Source: Rhizobacter sp964253025 (lineage in GTDB: Bacteria > Pseudomonadota > Gammaproteobacteria > Burkholderiales > Burkholderiaceae_C). From it: a stretch of 64,000 bases of DNA. Under the pieces are notes generated by a model. It ran no database searches, was not told the DNA's origin, and worked only from the letters and a program-made list of their open reading frames with translations. Where the stretch lies: NCBI RefSeq assembly GCF_964253025.1, contig NZ_CAXUQC020000001.1, positions 930,001 to 994,000 of the forward strand. Direction: 5' to 3'. The number at the start of each line of letters is the position of its first letter. The first letter of the stretch is position 1. A program made the translations under genes and the position numbers. This document shows, one piece after another, positions 33,466 to 41,164 of this stretch.

Positions 33466-35007
33466 TCAGAGCTTGAACACGGACACCACGTCGGCCAGGC
33501 GGTGCGCCTGATCCTTGAGGCTCTCGGCGGCAGCCGCCGATTCCTCGACGAGCGCGGCGTTCTGCTGCGTCATCTGGTCCAGCTGGGTCACGGCCGTGTT
33601 CACCTGGCCGATGCCGTCGGACTGTTCGCTGGCCGCAGCCGTGATCTCGCCGATGATGTCGGTCACGCGCTGCACGCTGCCGACGATCTCGCTCATCGTC
33701 TGGCCGGCATCAGCCACCAGGCGCGATCCCGAGTCGACCTTCTCCACCGACGCGTTGATCAGCCCCTTGATCTCCTTGGCGGCATTGGCCGAGCGCTGCG
33801 CCAGGCTGCGCACTTCGCTGGCCACCACCGCGAAGCCGCGGCCCTGCTCGCCGGCGCGAGCCGCTTCCACGGCGGCGTTCAGCGCCAGGATGTTGGTCTG
33901 GAAGGCGATGCCGTCGATGACGCCGATGATGTCGGAGATCTTCTTGGAACTGGCGTTGATCTCGTCCATCGTGCTCACCACCTGGGCCACGACCGAGCCG
34001 CCACGGGCGGCGACTTCGGCGGCCGAGGAGGCGAGCTGGTTGGCCTGGCGGGCGGCGTCGGCCGACTGGCGCACCGTGCCGGTGAGCTGCTCCATCGAGG
34101 AGGCCGTCTGCTGCAGGTTGCTGGCCGTCTGTTCGGTGCGGCTGGAGAGGTCGGCGTTCCCGCTGGCGATCTCGGTGGACGCGGTGCTGATGCTGTCGGT
34201 CGACAGGCGAACGTTGCCGACCACCCGGCCGAGCGATTCGTTCATGTGCTGCAGGGACTTCATGAGCGCGCCGAACTCGTCGCCGCGATCGGTGTGGATG
34301 CGCTGGGTGAGGTCACCCTCGGCGATGGCGCTGGCCACTTCGATGGAGCGCTTGAGCGGCGCGCGGATCGAGCGCACGAGGGCCGAGGCGACGAACATGC
34401 CCAGGCCGACGATCACCACCGCGCCCAGGCCGCCCAGTGCGAGCGTCTGGCTGCGCGCAGCGGCGGCCGTGGCTTCCGCGCGATCCGCCTTGGCCTGCTG
34501 CAGGTCGGCGAACTTGCCGATCGCGGCCAGGTAGGCAGCCGTTGCCGGCACGTACTCGTCGCGCACGATCTGGGCCGCCGTGGCCATGTCACCGGTCTTC
34601 TTGACGTCGAAGGCCTTGGTGCTGGCCGTGACCAGGATCGCCCCGACGCGGGCCACTTCCTTCAGGGCCTCGAGGTCGTCGGCCTCCGTGGTGACGGCGA
34701 CCAGGTCCTTGCGGATCTTGGTGATGCGGGCGACGTCCTGGTCGAGTTCGGGCTTGAAGAGCTCGTACACGGCCGGGTCGGCGCTCAGGGTGGAAGCCAT
34801 GCCGCGGGTGACCGACACCTGCGTCATGGACACCCATTGGCGTGAGCGCTCCATGACGTCGCGGCGCTGCTCGATTTCTCGGGCGCCGCGCTCTTGCACC
34901 GCGCCCGCACGCCAGATGGTGCCGCCGGCGATGGCCAGCATGGCCACGAGCAGGACGAGGATGGCGCCCCAGAGGCGCCGCGCGATCGGGAAGTTGTTCA
35001 GGTTCAT
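33466..35007 (-). CDS. Methyl-accepting chemotaxis protein
   Basis: This 513-aa chemoreceptor has membrane helix 1 at residues 11-32, a four-helix-bundle-type periplasmic domain at about 33-188, membrane helix 2 at 190-210, a HAMP domain (SIRAPLKRSIEVASAIAEGDL) and the signalling hairpin. The tip is IDGIAFQTNILALNAAVEAA, followed by GRGFAVVASEVRSLAQRSA. It ends VVSVFKL and lacks a C-terminal NWETF-type CheR docking peptide. It lies 116 bp downstream of cheW and is probably the main receptor for this CheA/CheW set. The ligand is unknown. Confidence 0.96.
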   Translation of the reverse strand: MNLNNFPIARRLWGAILVLLVAMLAIAGGTIWRAGAVQERGAREIEQRRDVMERSRQWVSMTQVSVTRGMASTLSADPAVYELFKPELDQDVARITKIRKDLVAVTTEADDLEALKEVARVGAILVTASTKAFDVKKTGDMATAAQIVRDEYVPATAAYLAAIGKFADLQQAKADRAEATAAAARSQTLALGGLGAVVIVGLGMFVASALVRSIRAPLKRSIEVASAIAEGDLTQRIHTDRGDEFGALMKSLQHMNESLGRVVGNVRLSTDSISTASTEIASGNADLSSRTEQTASNLQQTASSMEQLTGTVRQSADAARQANQLASSAAEVAARGGSVVAQVVSTMDEINASSKKISDIIGVIDGIAFQTNILALNAAVEAARAGEQGRGFAVVASEVRSLAQRSANAAKEIKGLINASVEKVDSGSRLVADAGQTMSEIVGSVQRVTDIIGEITAAASEQSDGIGQVNTAVTQLDQMTQQNAALVEESAAAAESLKDQAHRLADVVSVFKL

Positions 35008-35123
35008 CAGTGTGGTTCCGCTGGGTTCTGCTTGTCGGCCAAGGGCCGGGGGTGCGGTCCCCGGGACCGCAAGGCGCCCTCGTGCGGGGCGCTCCTTCTC
35101 GACTGAATCTCCCTGAACGCGCT

Positions 35124-35642
35124 TCAGTGGTCGCTGTCGAACAGCCCCATTTCAGCACTGGCCATCAAGGCCTCGATGTCCATGAGGATCAGCATGCGCT
35201 CGTTGACGCTGCTGATGCCGGTGATGAAGGAGGTGTCCACGGCCGAGGCCATTTCGGGCGCCGGGCGGATCGAGTCCTGGCTCAATTCCAGCACGTCAGA
35301 CACCGAGTCGACCACCGCACCGACCACGCGGCCGCGCACGTTCAGGACGATGACCACGGTGAAGCTGTTGTAGTCGGCCGTCTCGCATCCGAGCTTCAGG
35401 CGCAAGTCGACGATGGGAACGATCACGCCGCGCAGGTTCACGACGCCCTTGATGAAGGACGGTGCGTTCGCGATGCGCGTGGGCGCTTCGTAGGAACGGA
35501 TCTCCTGCACCTTCAGGATGTCGATGCCGTACTCTTCCGCGCCCAGGCGGAAGGTCAGGAACTCGCTTCCCGACTGGGAGGCAGCCGCGCTGCGGGCGGC
35601 TTCGTGCCGTGCGACGTGAGCGGCTTCGTGAATCATGTCCAT
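35124..35642 (-). CDS. cheW: Chemotaxis coupling protein CheW
   Basis: CheW links receptors to the CheA kinase. The 172-aa protein carries an N-terminal extension of about 28 residues and then the CheW fold: FLTFRLGAEEYGIDILKVQEI, GVVNLRGVIVPIVDLRLKLG and VGAVVDSVSDVLEL. It lies between cheA and the MCP gene, all on the minus strand. A sigma-28-like site lies 48 bp upstream, so it may have its own flagellar-class promoter. Confidence 0.96.
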   Translation of the reverse strand: MDMIHEAAHVARHEAARSAAASQSGSEFLTFRLGAEEYGIDILKVQEIRSYEAPTRIANAPSFIKGVVNLRGVIVPIVDLRLKLGCETADYNSFTVVIVLNVRGRVVGAVVDSVSDVLELSQDSIRPAPEMASAVDTSFITGISSVNERMLILMDIEALMASAEMGLFDSDH

Positions 35643-35689
35643 GTGAAATCCTCTGGGGGGTGAATGCCGGGCGGGCCGTATGGATGTTT

Positions 35690-35716
35690 CTATCGGCGCG
35701 GCGGCGAATTACTGAA
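35690..35716 (-). promoter_or_regulatory. Possible sigma-28 promoter of cheW
   Basis: On the minus strand GCCGATAG (7 of 8 bases of the GCCGATAA consensus) is preceded, after 11 bp, by TTCAGTAA, which fits the -35 poorly. It lies 48 bp upstream of cheW. Confidence 0.4.
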
Positions 35717-35882
35717 GGGCTGGCACCGAGGGATCTCGCGTCGTTGACGAGGATCAGCAGCGGATGCGGAAAATCACCGGTTGCGGGTGCAAAGGGGGCG
35801 GCGGTGGGGCTCTCTCACGTGCCTGGGCTCCGCAGCGGCGCTGGCCTTGGCACAGAGAACTACAGGCACTGCGCCGGCAACG

Positions 35883-35916
35883 AAAAGGGCCCGCGGGGCC
35901 GGAGCCCCGCGGGCCC
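35883..35916 (-). terminator. Rho-independent terminator downstream of cheA
   Basis: On the minus strand a 13-bp perfect stem of GGGCCCGCGGGGC with a 4-nt loop is followed by TTTTCGTT. It lies 25 bp after the cheA stop. The rest of the 298-bp cheA-cheW gap (35643-35940) shows no gene. Confidence 0.88.
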
Positions 35917-35940
35917 CCGCGGGCCTGACACCGGCGGGGT

Positions 35941-38058
35941 TCAGTGGCGCGACTTGCGCACCAGGGCGCCCACATCCAGGATGAGGGCCACGCGGCCGTC
36001 GCCCATGATGGTGGCACCGGAGACGTCGTTCACCTTGCGGTAGTTGGCCTCGAGGTTCTTGACCACCACCTGCTGCTGGCCGAGCAGCTCGTCCACCAGC
36101 AGGGCGACGCGGCCGCCTTCGGCCTCGACCACCACCATGATGCCGCTCACATGTTCGAAGTCGAAGCGGGGCACGTCGAAGACGCGCTCCAGTTCCAGCA
36201 CCGGCATGTACTCGTCGCGCACCTCCACCACGCGGCCGGAGCCACCGATGGTCTTGACCATGTCGCCTTGCACCTGGAACGACTCGACCACCGACGACAG
36301 CGGGAGGATGTAGACCTCTTCGCCGACGCCGACCGACATGCCGTCCATGATGGCCAGCGTGAGGGGCAGGCGCACCGAGACGCGCATGCCGTAGCCTTCG
36401 GCCGAGTCGATGTCCACCGTGCCGCCCAGGGCGGTGATGTTCTTCTTGACCACGTCCATGCCCACGCCACGGCCGGACACGTCGGTCACGACTTCGGCGG
36501 TCGAGAAGCCCGGCGCGAAGATGAGGCTCCAGACGTCGGCATCGCTCATGGAGTCCGGTGCCGGGATGCCGCGCTCGCGGGCCTTCTTGATGAGCTTCTC
36601 GCGCGACAGGCCGCGGCCGTCGTCACGCACCTCGATGACGATCGAGCCGCCCTGGTGCGATGCCGACAAGGTGATCGTGCCGGTCTCGGGCTTGCCCTTG
36701 GCCAGGCGCTCGGCCGGGGTCTCGATGCCGTGGTCGCAGCTGTTGCGCACCAGGTGGGTCAGCGGGTCGGTGATCTTCTCGACCAGGCCCTTGTCGAGTT
36801 CGGTGGCTTCACCGAGCGTCACGAAGTCGACCTTCTTGCCCAGCTTGCCAGCCAGGTCGCGCAGCATGCGCGGGAAGCGGCTGAACACCATCGACATCGG
36901 GATCATGCGGATCGACATCACCGATTCCTGCAGATCGCGGGTATTGCGGTCCAGGTCGGCCAGGCCCTGCGCCAGCTGCTGATAGAGCGCCGGGTCCAGG
37001 CCCTGGCTGTTCTGGGCCAGCATGGCCTGGGTGATGACGAGTTCACCGACCAGGTTGATGAGCTGGTCGACCTTCTCGACGGACACGCGCAGCGTGGACG
37101 CTTCGACGGTGGCGGCCGGCGCCCGCTCGGTGCGCGCCTTGGGTGCTGCGGCGGCAGCAGGCGCGGTCTCCGCAGCGGACGGAGTCGCTTGTGCGTCGAC
37201 GCCGCCGGCCGGAACACCCGGGGCGTTGTCGAAGAAGCCGTAGCCGGGATCCGGCTCCGACTCGGGCGGCGCACCGGGAGCGTCCTTGTGGAAGCCGAAG
37301 CCCGCGCTCATGGGAAGCAGGGCCACCTGTTCGCGCGTCACGTGGAAGGTGAACAGGTCCAGCAGGTCGCTGTCACTGCTGGTGGTGCAGATCTTGAAAC
37401 GCCGCATGCCATCGGCGGGCATGCCGTTGTCCAGCGGCTCGATGGTTCCGAGGTCGGCGATCTCCTTGAAGAGCTCGACGAGCTCGTCGGCCTGGGCGGT
37501 GTCCTTGAGCGGACCGACGCGCAGCTCGATGACGCGTGCCAGTTGCTGCTCGGCCACCGGCTGGGCAAGGATCGATGGCGCGCTCACCGGTGCGGGCGCT
37601 GCGGCCGGCTTGGCGGCGGCAGCCGCGGGCGCTTCGCCCGACGACATCGCGCGAATGTTGAACAGCAGCTCGGTGGTGTCGAGCTCGTCGCCGCCGGCGC
37701 CCTGGTGGCGTGCCAGCTGGGCGCGCAGGGCGTCGCCCGACTGCAGCAGCACGTCGACCATGGCGGCGGTGGGCGCGAGTTCGTGCCGACGCAGCTTGTC
37801 GAGCAGCGTTTCCATCTGGTGCGTCAGCTCGGCCACATCCTTGAAGCCGAAGGTGGCGGCGCCGCCCTTGATGGAGTGCGCGCAGCGAAAGATCGCGTTG
37901 AGCTCTTCGTCGTCGGCTGCGTCGACATTCAGGTCGAGCAGCAGCTTTTCCATGCGGTCGAGGTTTTCGCCCGCTTCTTCAAAGAAGACCTGATAGAACT
38001 GACTCAGGTCGATTCCGGCGCTCGACGATTGCGAGCTCTCGGATGACATCTCGCCCAT
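35941..38058 (-). CDS. cheA: Chemotaxis histidine kinase CheA
   Basis: CheA phosphorylates CheY and CheB in response to receptors. The 705-aa protein has an HPt domain with phosphoacceptor H61 (RCAHSIKGGAATFGF), an Ala/Pro-rich linker, a P2-like region at about 175-250, another linker, dimerisation and ATPase domains (LTHLVRNSCDHGIETP, EVRDDGRGLSREKL, FSTAEVVTDVSGRGVGMDVV) and a C-terminal CheW-like domain. It ends in LVRKSRH. cheY lies 51 bp upstream on the same strand. A terminator separates it from cheW. Confidence 0.97.
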   Translation of the reverse strand: MGEMSSESSQSSSAGIDLSQFYQVFFEEAGENLDRMEKLLLDLNVDAADDEELNAIFRCAHSIKGGAATFGFKDVAELTHQMETLLDKLRRHELAPTAAMVDVLLQSGDALRAQLARHQGAGGDELDTTELLFNIRAMSSGEAPAAAAAKPAAAPAPVSAPSILAQPVAEQQLARVIELRVGPLKDTAQADELVELFKEIADLGTIEPLDNGMPADGMRRFKICTTSSDSDLLDLFTFHVTREQVALLPMSAGFGFHKDAPGAPPESEPDPGYGFFDNAPGVPAGGVDAQATPSAAETAPAAAAAPKARTERAPAATVEASTLRVSVEKVDQLINLVGELVITQAMLAQNSQGLDPALYQQLAQGLADLDRNTRDLQESVMSIRMIPMSMVFSRFPRMLRDLAGKLGKKVDFVTLGEATELDKGLVEKITDPLTHLVRNSCDHGIETPAERLAKGKPETGTITLSASHQGGSIVIEVRDDGRGLSREKLIKKARERGIPAPDSMSDADVWSLIFAPGFSTAEVVTDVSGRGVGMDVVKKNITALGGTVDIDSAEGYGMRVSVRLPLTLAIMDGMSVGVGEEVYILPLSSVVESFQVQGDMVKTIGGSGRVVEVRDEYMPVLELERVFDVPRFDFEHVSGIMVVVEAEGGRVALLVDELLGQQQVVVKNLEANYRKVNDVSGATIMGDGRVALILDVGALVRKSRH

Positions 38059-38109
38059 GGCGTGCTCCTGGGGGTGTATTCGGATGGGGGGTCGGGGCGC
38101 CGGGCAGCG

Positions 38110-38472
38110 TCAGCGGACGACCTTCTTGATGACCTCGAGCAGCTTGGCCGGATCGAAAGGCTTGACCAGCCAGCCGGTCGCCCCGGCCGAACGGCCGGCC
38201 TGCTTCATCTGGTCACTCGACTCGGTGGTCAGGATCAGGATCGGGGTCGTCTTGAACTTCGGGTTGTCACGCAGCTTCTTCGTGAGGCTGATGCCATCCA
38301 TGCGGGGCATGTTCTGGTCGGTCAGCACGAGGTCGAAGTCGCGGCCGTTGGACTTTTCATAGGCGTCCTGACCGTCGACGGCCTCGACCACGTTGTAGCC
38401 CGCGCTCTTGAGCGTGAACGAGACCATTTGGCGCATGGAGGCAGAATCGTCCACCGCGAGGATTGAATGCAT
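38110..38472 (-). CDS. cheY: Chemotaxis response regulator CheY (copy 1)
   Basis: This 120-aa receiver protein has the acidic pocket VDDS (residues 7-10), phosphoacceptor D52 in LVLTDQNMPRMDG and Lys104 in LVKPFDP. When phosphorylated, CheY binds the flagellar switch. It lies between the CheZ-like gene and cheA in the same operon. A second CheY with a different sequence is encoded at 43955-44347, next to cheZ and motB. Confidence 0.93.
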   Translation of the reverse strand: MHSILAVDDSASMRQMVSFTLKSAGYNVVEAVDGQDAYEKSNGRDFDLVLTDQNMPRMDGISLTKKLRDNPKFKTTPILILTTESSDQMKQAGRSAGATGWLVKPFDPAKLLEVIKKVVR

Positions 38473-38520
38473 GGCTTTCTCCGGATTGCTCGGTTGATTT
38501 CGGATGATGCGGGGATGTCT

Positions 38521-38994
38521 TTAGAACAACTCGATGGAGCCCACGTCCATTTCGGCCTGGGTGACCGGGTTGGGACGCAGCGGCGGCTCCTCCGCCACGG
38601 CGTCGCCGTCCTCGTCGTCCGCGAACGCTTCGCGGGCAAGTCGGTCCACGCAGCTGCGCAGCCGCTTGTGGGTGTGATTGATCAGCTGGGAGGCCATGTC
38701 CTGGAACTGCAGGGCCGTGACGGCGCCACCCAGGTCCTGCATGACGCCATTGATGACCTCGTCGCTCTCCTCGCCGGTGTGCGGGTGCGAGCGAAGGGCG
38801 CGGATCTGCTCGGACGCGCCGTAGAAGCGCTGCATCAGCGTGTCGCAGGCGTCGGCGAGCAGGGTCTGGAGACGGTCGAGGTCGTTGCTGGCCGTCATCA
38901 GGTGGTCCTGCAGGTCGACAGCCGCTTCCAATGGCAGCGCCGCCGGGCCGGCTTCCGGCAACGGGGTCGGGGTCGCGTCGTTCGCGTCGTTCAT
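38521..38994 (-). CDS. Small CheZ-like chemotaxis protein
   Basis: This 157-aa helical protein lies 48 bp before cheY. It contains LQFQDMASQLINHTHKRL, in which D99 and Q103 match the spacing of the catalytic Asp and Gln of CheZ (DLTGQ). The neighbouring helix (DLQDHLMTASNDLDRLQTLL) and the acidic C-terminus ending VGSIELF also resemble CheZ layout, though it is shorter than the true CheZ at 43306-43944. A CheY-P phosphatase or docking role is proposed. The start is the ATG at 38994 (MNDANDATPTP). Confidence 0.7.
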   Translation of the reverse strand: MNDANDATPTPLPEAGPAALPLEAAVDLQDHLMTASNDLDRLQTLLADACDTLMQRFYGASEQIRALRSHPHTGEESDEVINGVMQDLGGAVTALQFQDMASQLINHTHKRLRSCVDRLAREAFADDEDGDAVAEEPPLRPNPVTQAEMDVGSIELF

Positions 38995-39203
38995 CGAAGC
39001 TCCACTCGGTTGGGACAGGCCACCCCCGGTGCGCGCGACCGCGTCGACCGGGAAAGTCCTTGCCCGGATTCTTCGGCAGTTCGACCGGGGACATAAGGGC
39101 GATGTCGGCCCCGATCGACCCCCAAATCGCGCGAATCCGCCTCCGGGCGTGAAAAACGGCCGCTGCAGGCCGGCGGCCGGTCGATCGGGGCATACTTGGT
39201 GAC

Positions 39204-40379
39204 ATGTCTTCACTGTCTTTCGAGCATCGAACGCTCCGGCTGCTGCACCTCGAGGATTCGGAGGCAGACCATGTCCTGACGATGGCGCACCTGCGCCGGG
39301 GTGGCTTGAAGCTCGACAGCGTGCGCATCGATTCCGAGGCGGAGTTCCTGGCGGCGATCGATCCCGCCCAGGACTGGGACGTCATAGTGTCCGACTACAA
39401 CCTTCCGGGTTTCTCCGGATTGGTGGCCCTGGACCTGCTCAAGGCGAGCAACCGGCCCATTCCGTTCATCCTCGTCTCCGGCGAGATCGGTGAGGACACC
39501 GCCGTCGAGGCGATGCGCAACGGTGCGAGCGACTACCTGCTGAAGAACAACCTGTCCCGCCTCGTGCCGGCGGTCATGCACGCCGTGGAAGTGCATGAGG
39601 TGCACCTGGCGCGCTTGCGGGCGGACCGGGAGCTGAAGGCGTCGAAGCAGCGGGTGCACGAACTGGTGCAGCACCTGCAGACCTCGGTGGAATCGGAGCG
39701 CGCCGCCATCGCCCGCGAGATCCACGACGACGTCGGCGGCTCCCTCACCGCGCTGAAGTTCGACCTGGCCTGGATTGCGCGGCACACCGACGCGCCGGAG
39801 CTGCAGTCGCGGGTGAACTCGGCGCTCGAGACGGTCACCCATGCCATCGAGGCCAGCCAGCGGATCATGCACAACCTGCGCCCGGCCATCCTGGAGCAGG
39901 GCCTGGTGGCCGCACTCCAGTGGATGACCAACCGGTTCGAGCGCCGCACGGGCATCATCTGCCGGTTCCGTTCGCGGCACGAGCACCTGTCGCTGCCGGC
40001 CGGTGTGCCCCTGGTGGCCTACCGCACCGCGCAGGAGGCCCTCACCAACGTGACGAAGCACGCCAACGCGACCGAGGTCCACATCGACCTGACCCTGGCC
40101 GGTGGCGTGCTGTCGCTCGAAGTCAGCGACAACGGCCGCGGCGTGAGCCCGGTCGACCTGGCCAAGGCCCGTTCCTTCGGCATCCGCGGCCTGCACGAGC
40201 GGGCCGGTACGGTCGGTGGCTGGGTCGACCTGAGCAGCAGTGGCTCGGGCACGACGCTCATCCTGTCCGTGCCGCTGGACACGGTCGACGAAACGGAGGA
40301 CGCTGCCCACCTCGACATGCCCTCGAACCCGTCCGCGGGTCCTGACGACTACGACCCCACCTCCTGGGGGGGACTGTGA
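39204..40379 (+). CDS. Cytoplasmic hybrid: N-terminal receiver plus HisKA_3 histidine kinase
   Basis: This 391-aa protein has no membrane helix. Residues 10-130 form a receiver domain (LHLEDSEADH, D64 in VIVSDYNLPGF, Lys in YLLKNN). A coiled coil at about 130-165 leads to a NarX-type kinase with H174 in IAREIHDDVGGSLTALK and an ATPase domain (AQEALTNVTKHANA, VSDNGRGVS). The receiver in front of the kinase suggests phosphorylation by another kinase as input. The NarL-type regulator 16 bp downstream is the probable output. Confidence 0.92.
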   Translation: MSSLSFEHRTLRLLHLEDSEADHVLTMAHLRRGGLKLDSVRIDSEAEFLAAIDPAQDWDVIVSDYNLPGFSGLVALDLLKASNRPIPFILVSGEIGEDTAVEAMRNGASDYLLKNNLSRLVPAVMHAVEVHEVHLARLRADRELKASKQRVHELVQHLQTSVESERAAIAREIHDDVGGSLTALKFDLAWIARHTDAPELQSRVNSALETVTHAIEASQRIMHNLRPAILEQGLVAALQWMTNRFERRTGIICRFRSRHEHLSLPAGVPLVAYRTAQEALTNVTKHANATEVHIDLTLAGGVLSLEVSDNGRGVSPVDLAKARSFGIRGLHERAGTVGGWVDLSSSGSGTTLILSVPLDTVDETEDAAHLDMPSNPSAGPDDYDPTSWGGL

Positions 40380-40395
40380 CACTTCGGAAGGCGCC

Positions 40396-41034
40396 ATGAT
40401 CAAAGTCATTCTCTGCGACGACCACGCCCTCATCCGGCGCGGCATCCGGGACACCCTCTCCGACGCCCCCGACATCGAGGTCGTGGGCGAAGCCGGCGAC
40501 TACGGCGAACTCCGCGCGCTGCTGCGCACCGCAGGCGAGGTCGACGTGCTGGTGCTCGACATCAACCTGCCCGGTCGAAGCGGCCTCGACGTGCTGCATG
40601 TCCTCAAGGACGAGGGCAACCCGATGAAGGTGCTGGTCGTGTCGATGTATCCCGAGGACCAGTACGCCATCCGGGCGCTGCGCGCCGGCGCCTACGGCTA
40701 TGTCAACAAGGGCGGAGACCCGGGGCTGATCGTCACGGCCGTGCGCACCGTCGGCCACGGGCGGAAGTACGTGACGCCGGAGATCGCCCAGATGCTGGTC
40801 GAAAGCCTGACCATGCCCACCGCCGAAGCGGCGCACGAGAAGCTCTCCGACCGCGAGCTGCAGACGCTGGTGATGATCGCCTCCGGCAAACGCCTGTCCG
40901 ACATCGCCGACGAGCTCACCCTGAGCCCCAAGACCGTCAGCGTTTACCGGGCTCGCGTGCTGGAAAAGCTCGGCCTGTCGAACAACTCCGAGCTCACCGT
41001 GTACGCCATTCGAAACGGGCTGGTGGGCGAATAG
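40396..41034 (+). CDS. NarL/FixJ-type response regulator, partner of the upstream hybrid kinase
   Basis: This 212-aa regulator has a receiver with phosphoacceptor D55 (VLVLDINLPGRSG) and a LuxR-type HTH (LSDRELQTLVMIASGKRLSDIADELTLSPKTVSVYRARVLEKL). ATG 40396 is preceded by GGAAG and gives MIKVILCDDHALIRRG. It closely resembles the regulator at 20694, and both have HisKA_3 partners, suggesting duplicated modules. Confidence 0.94.
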   Translation: MIKVILCDDHALIRRGIRDTLSDAPDIEVVGEAGDYGELRALLRTAGEVDVLVLDINLPGRSGLDVLHVLKDEGNPMKVLVVSMYPEDQYAIRALRAGAYGYVNKGGDPGLIVTAVRTVGHGRKYVTPEIAQMLVESLTMPTAEAAHEKLSDRELQTLVMIASGKRLSDIADELTLSPKTVSVYRARVLEKLGLSNNSELTVYAIRNGLVGE

Positions 41035-41123
41035 GCCCGGGTCCGCCATTCGGGGCGGCCGCATCTCCCTCTGCGCGGATTGGCCTCCGTCCGCGGGGCG
41101 ATGCTCGTCCGTCCGGGCGGGTA

Positions 41124-41139
41124 GAGTACACATCTACTC
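41124..41139. promoter_or_regulatory. GAGTA-N6-TACTC dyad upstream of the PAS hybrid kinase
   Basis: GAGTA-CACATC-TACTC is a perfect 5-bp dyad with a 6-bp spacer. It overlaps a TAGAGT hexamer (41122-41127) that could be a -10 box. It lies 25 bp upstream of the kinase gene. Confidence 0.3.
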
Positions 41140-41164
41140 ACGAATCGAACCGATTGCGTTCCGC

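Noticed and set aside
35008..35123. Sigma-28 promoter of the MCP gene (GCCGACAA on the minus strand)
   Set aside because: The -10-like sequence fits, but no TAAAG-like -35 exists 11 bp upstream.
35944..38046. 700-aa plus-strand frame opposite cheA
   Set aside because: His/Val/Asp-rich shadow of cheA.
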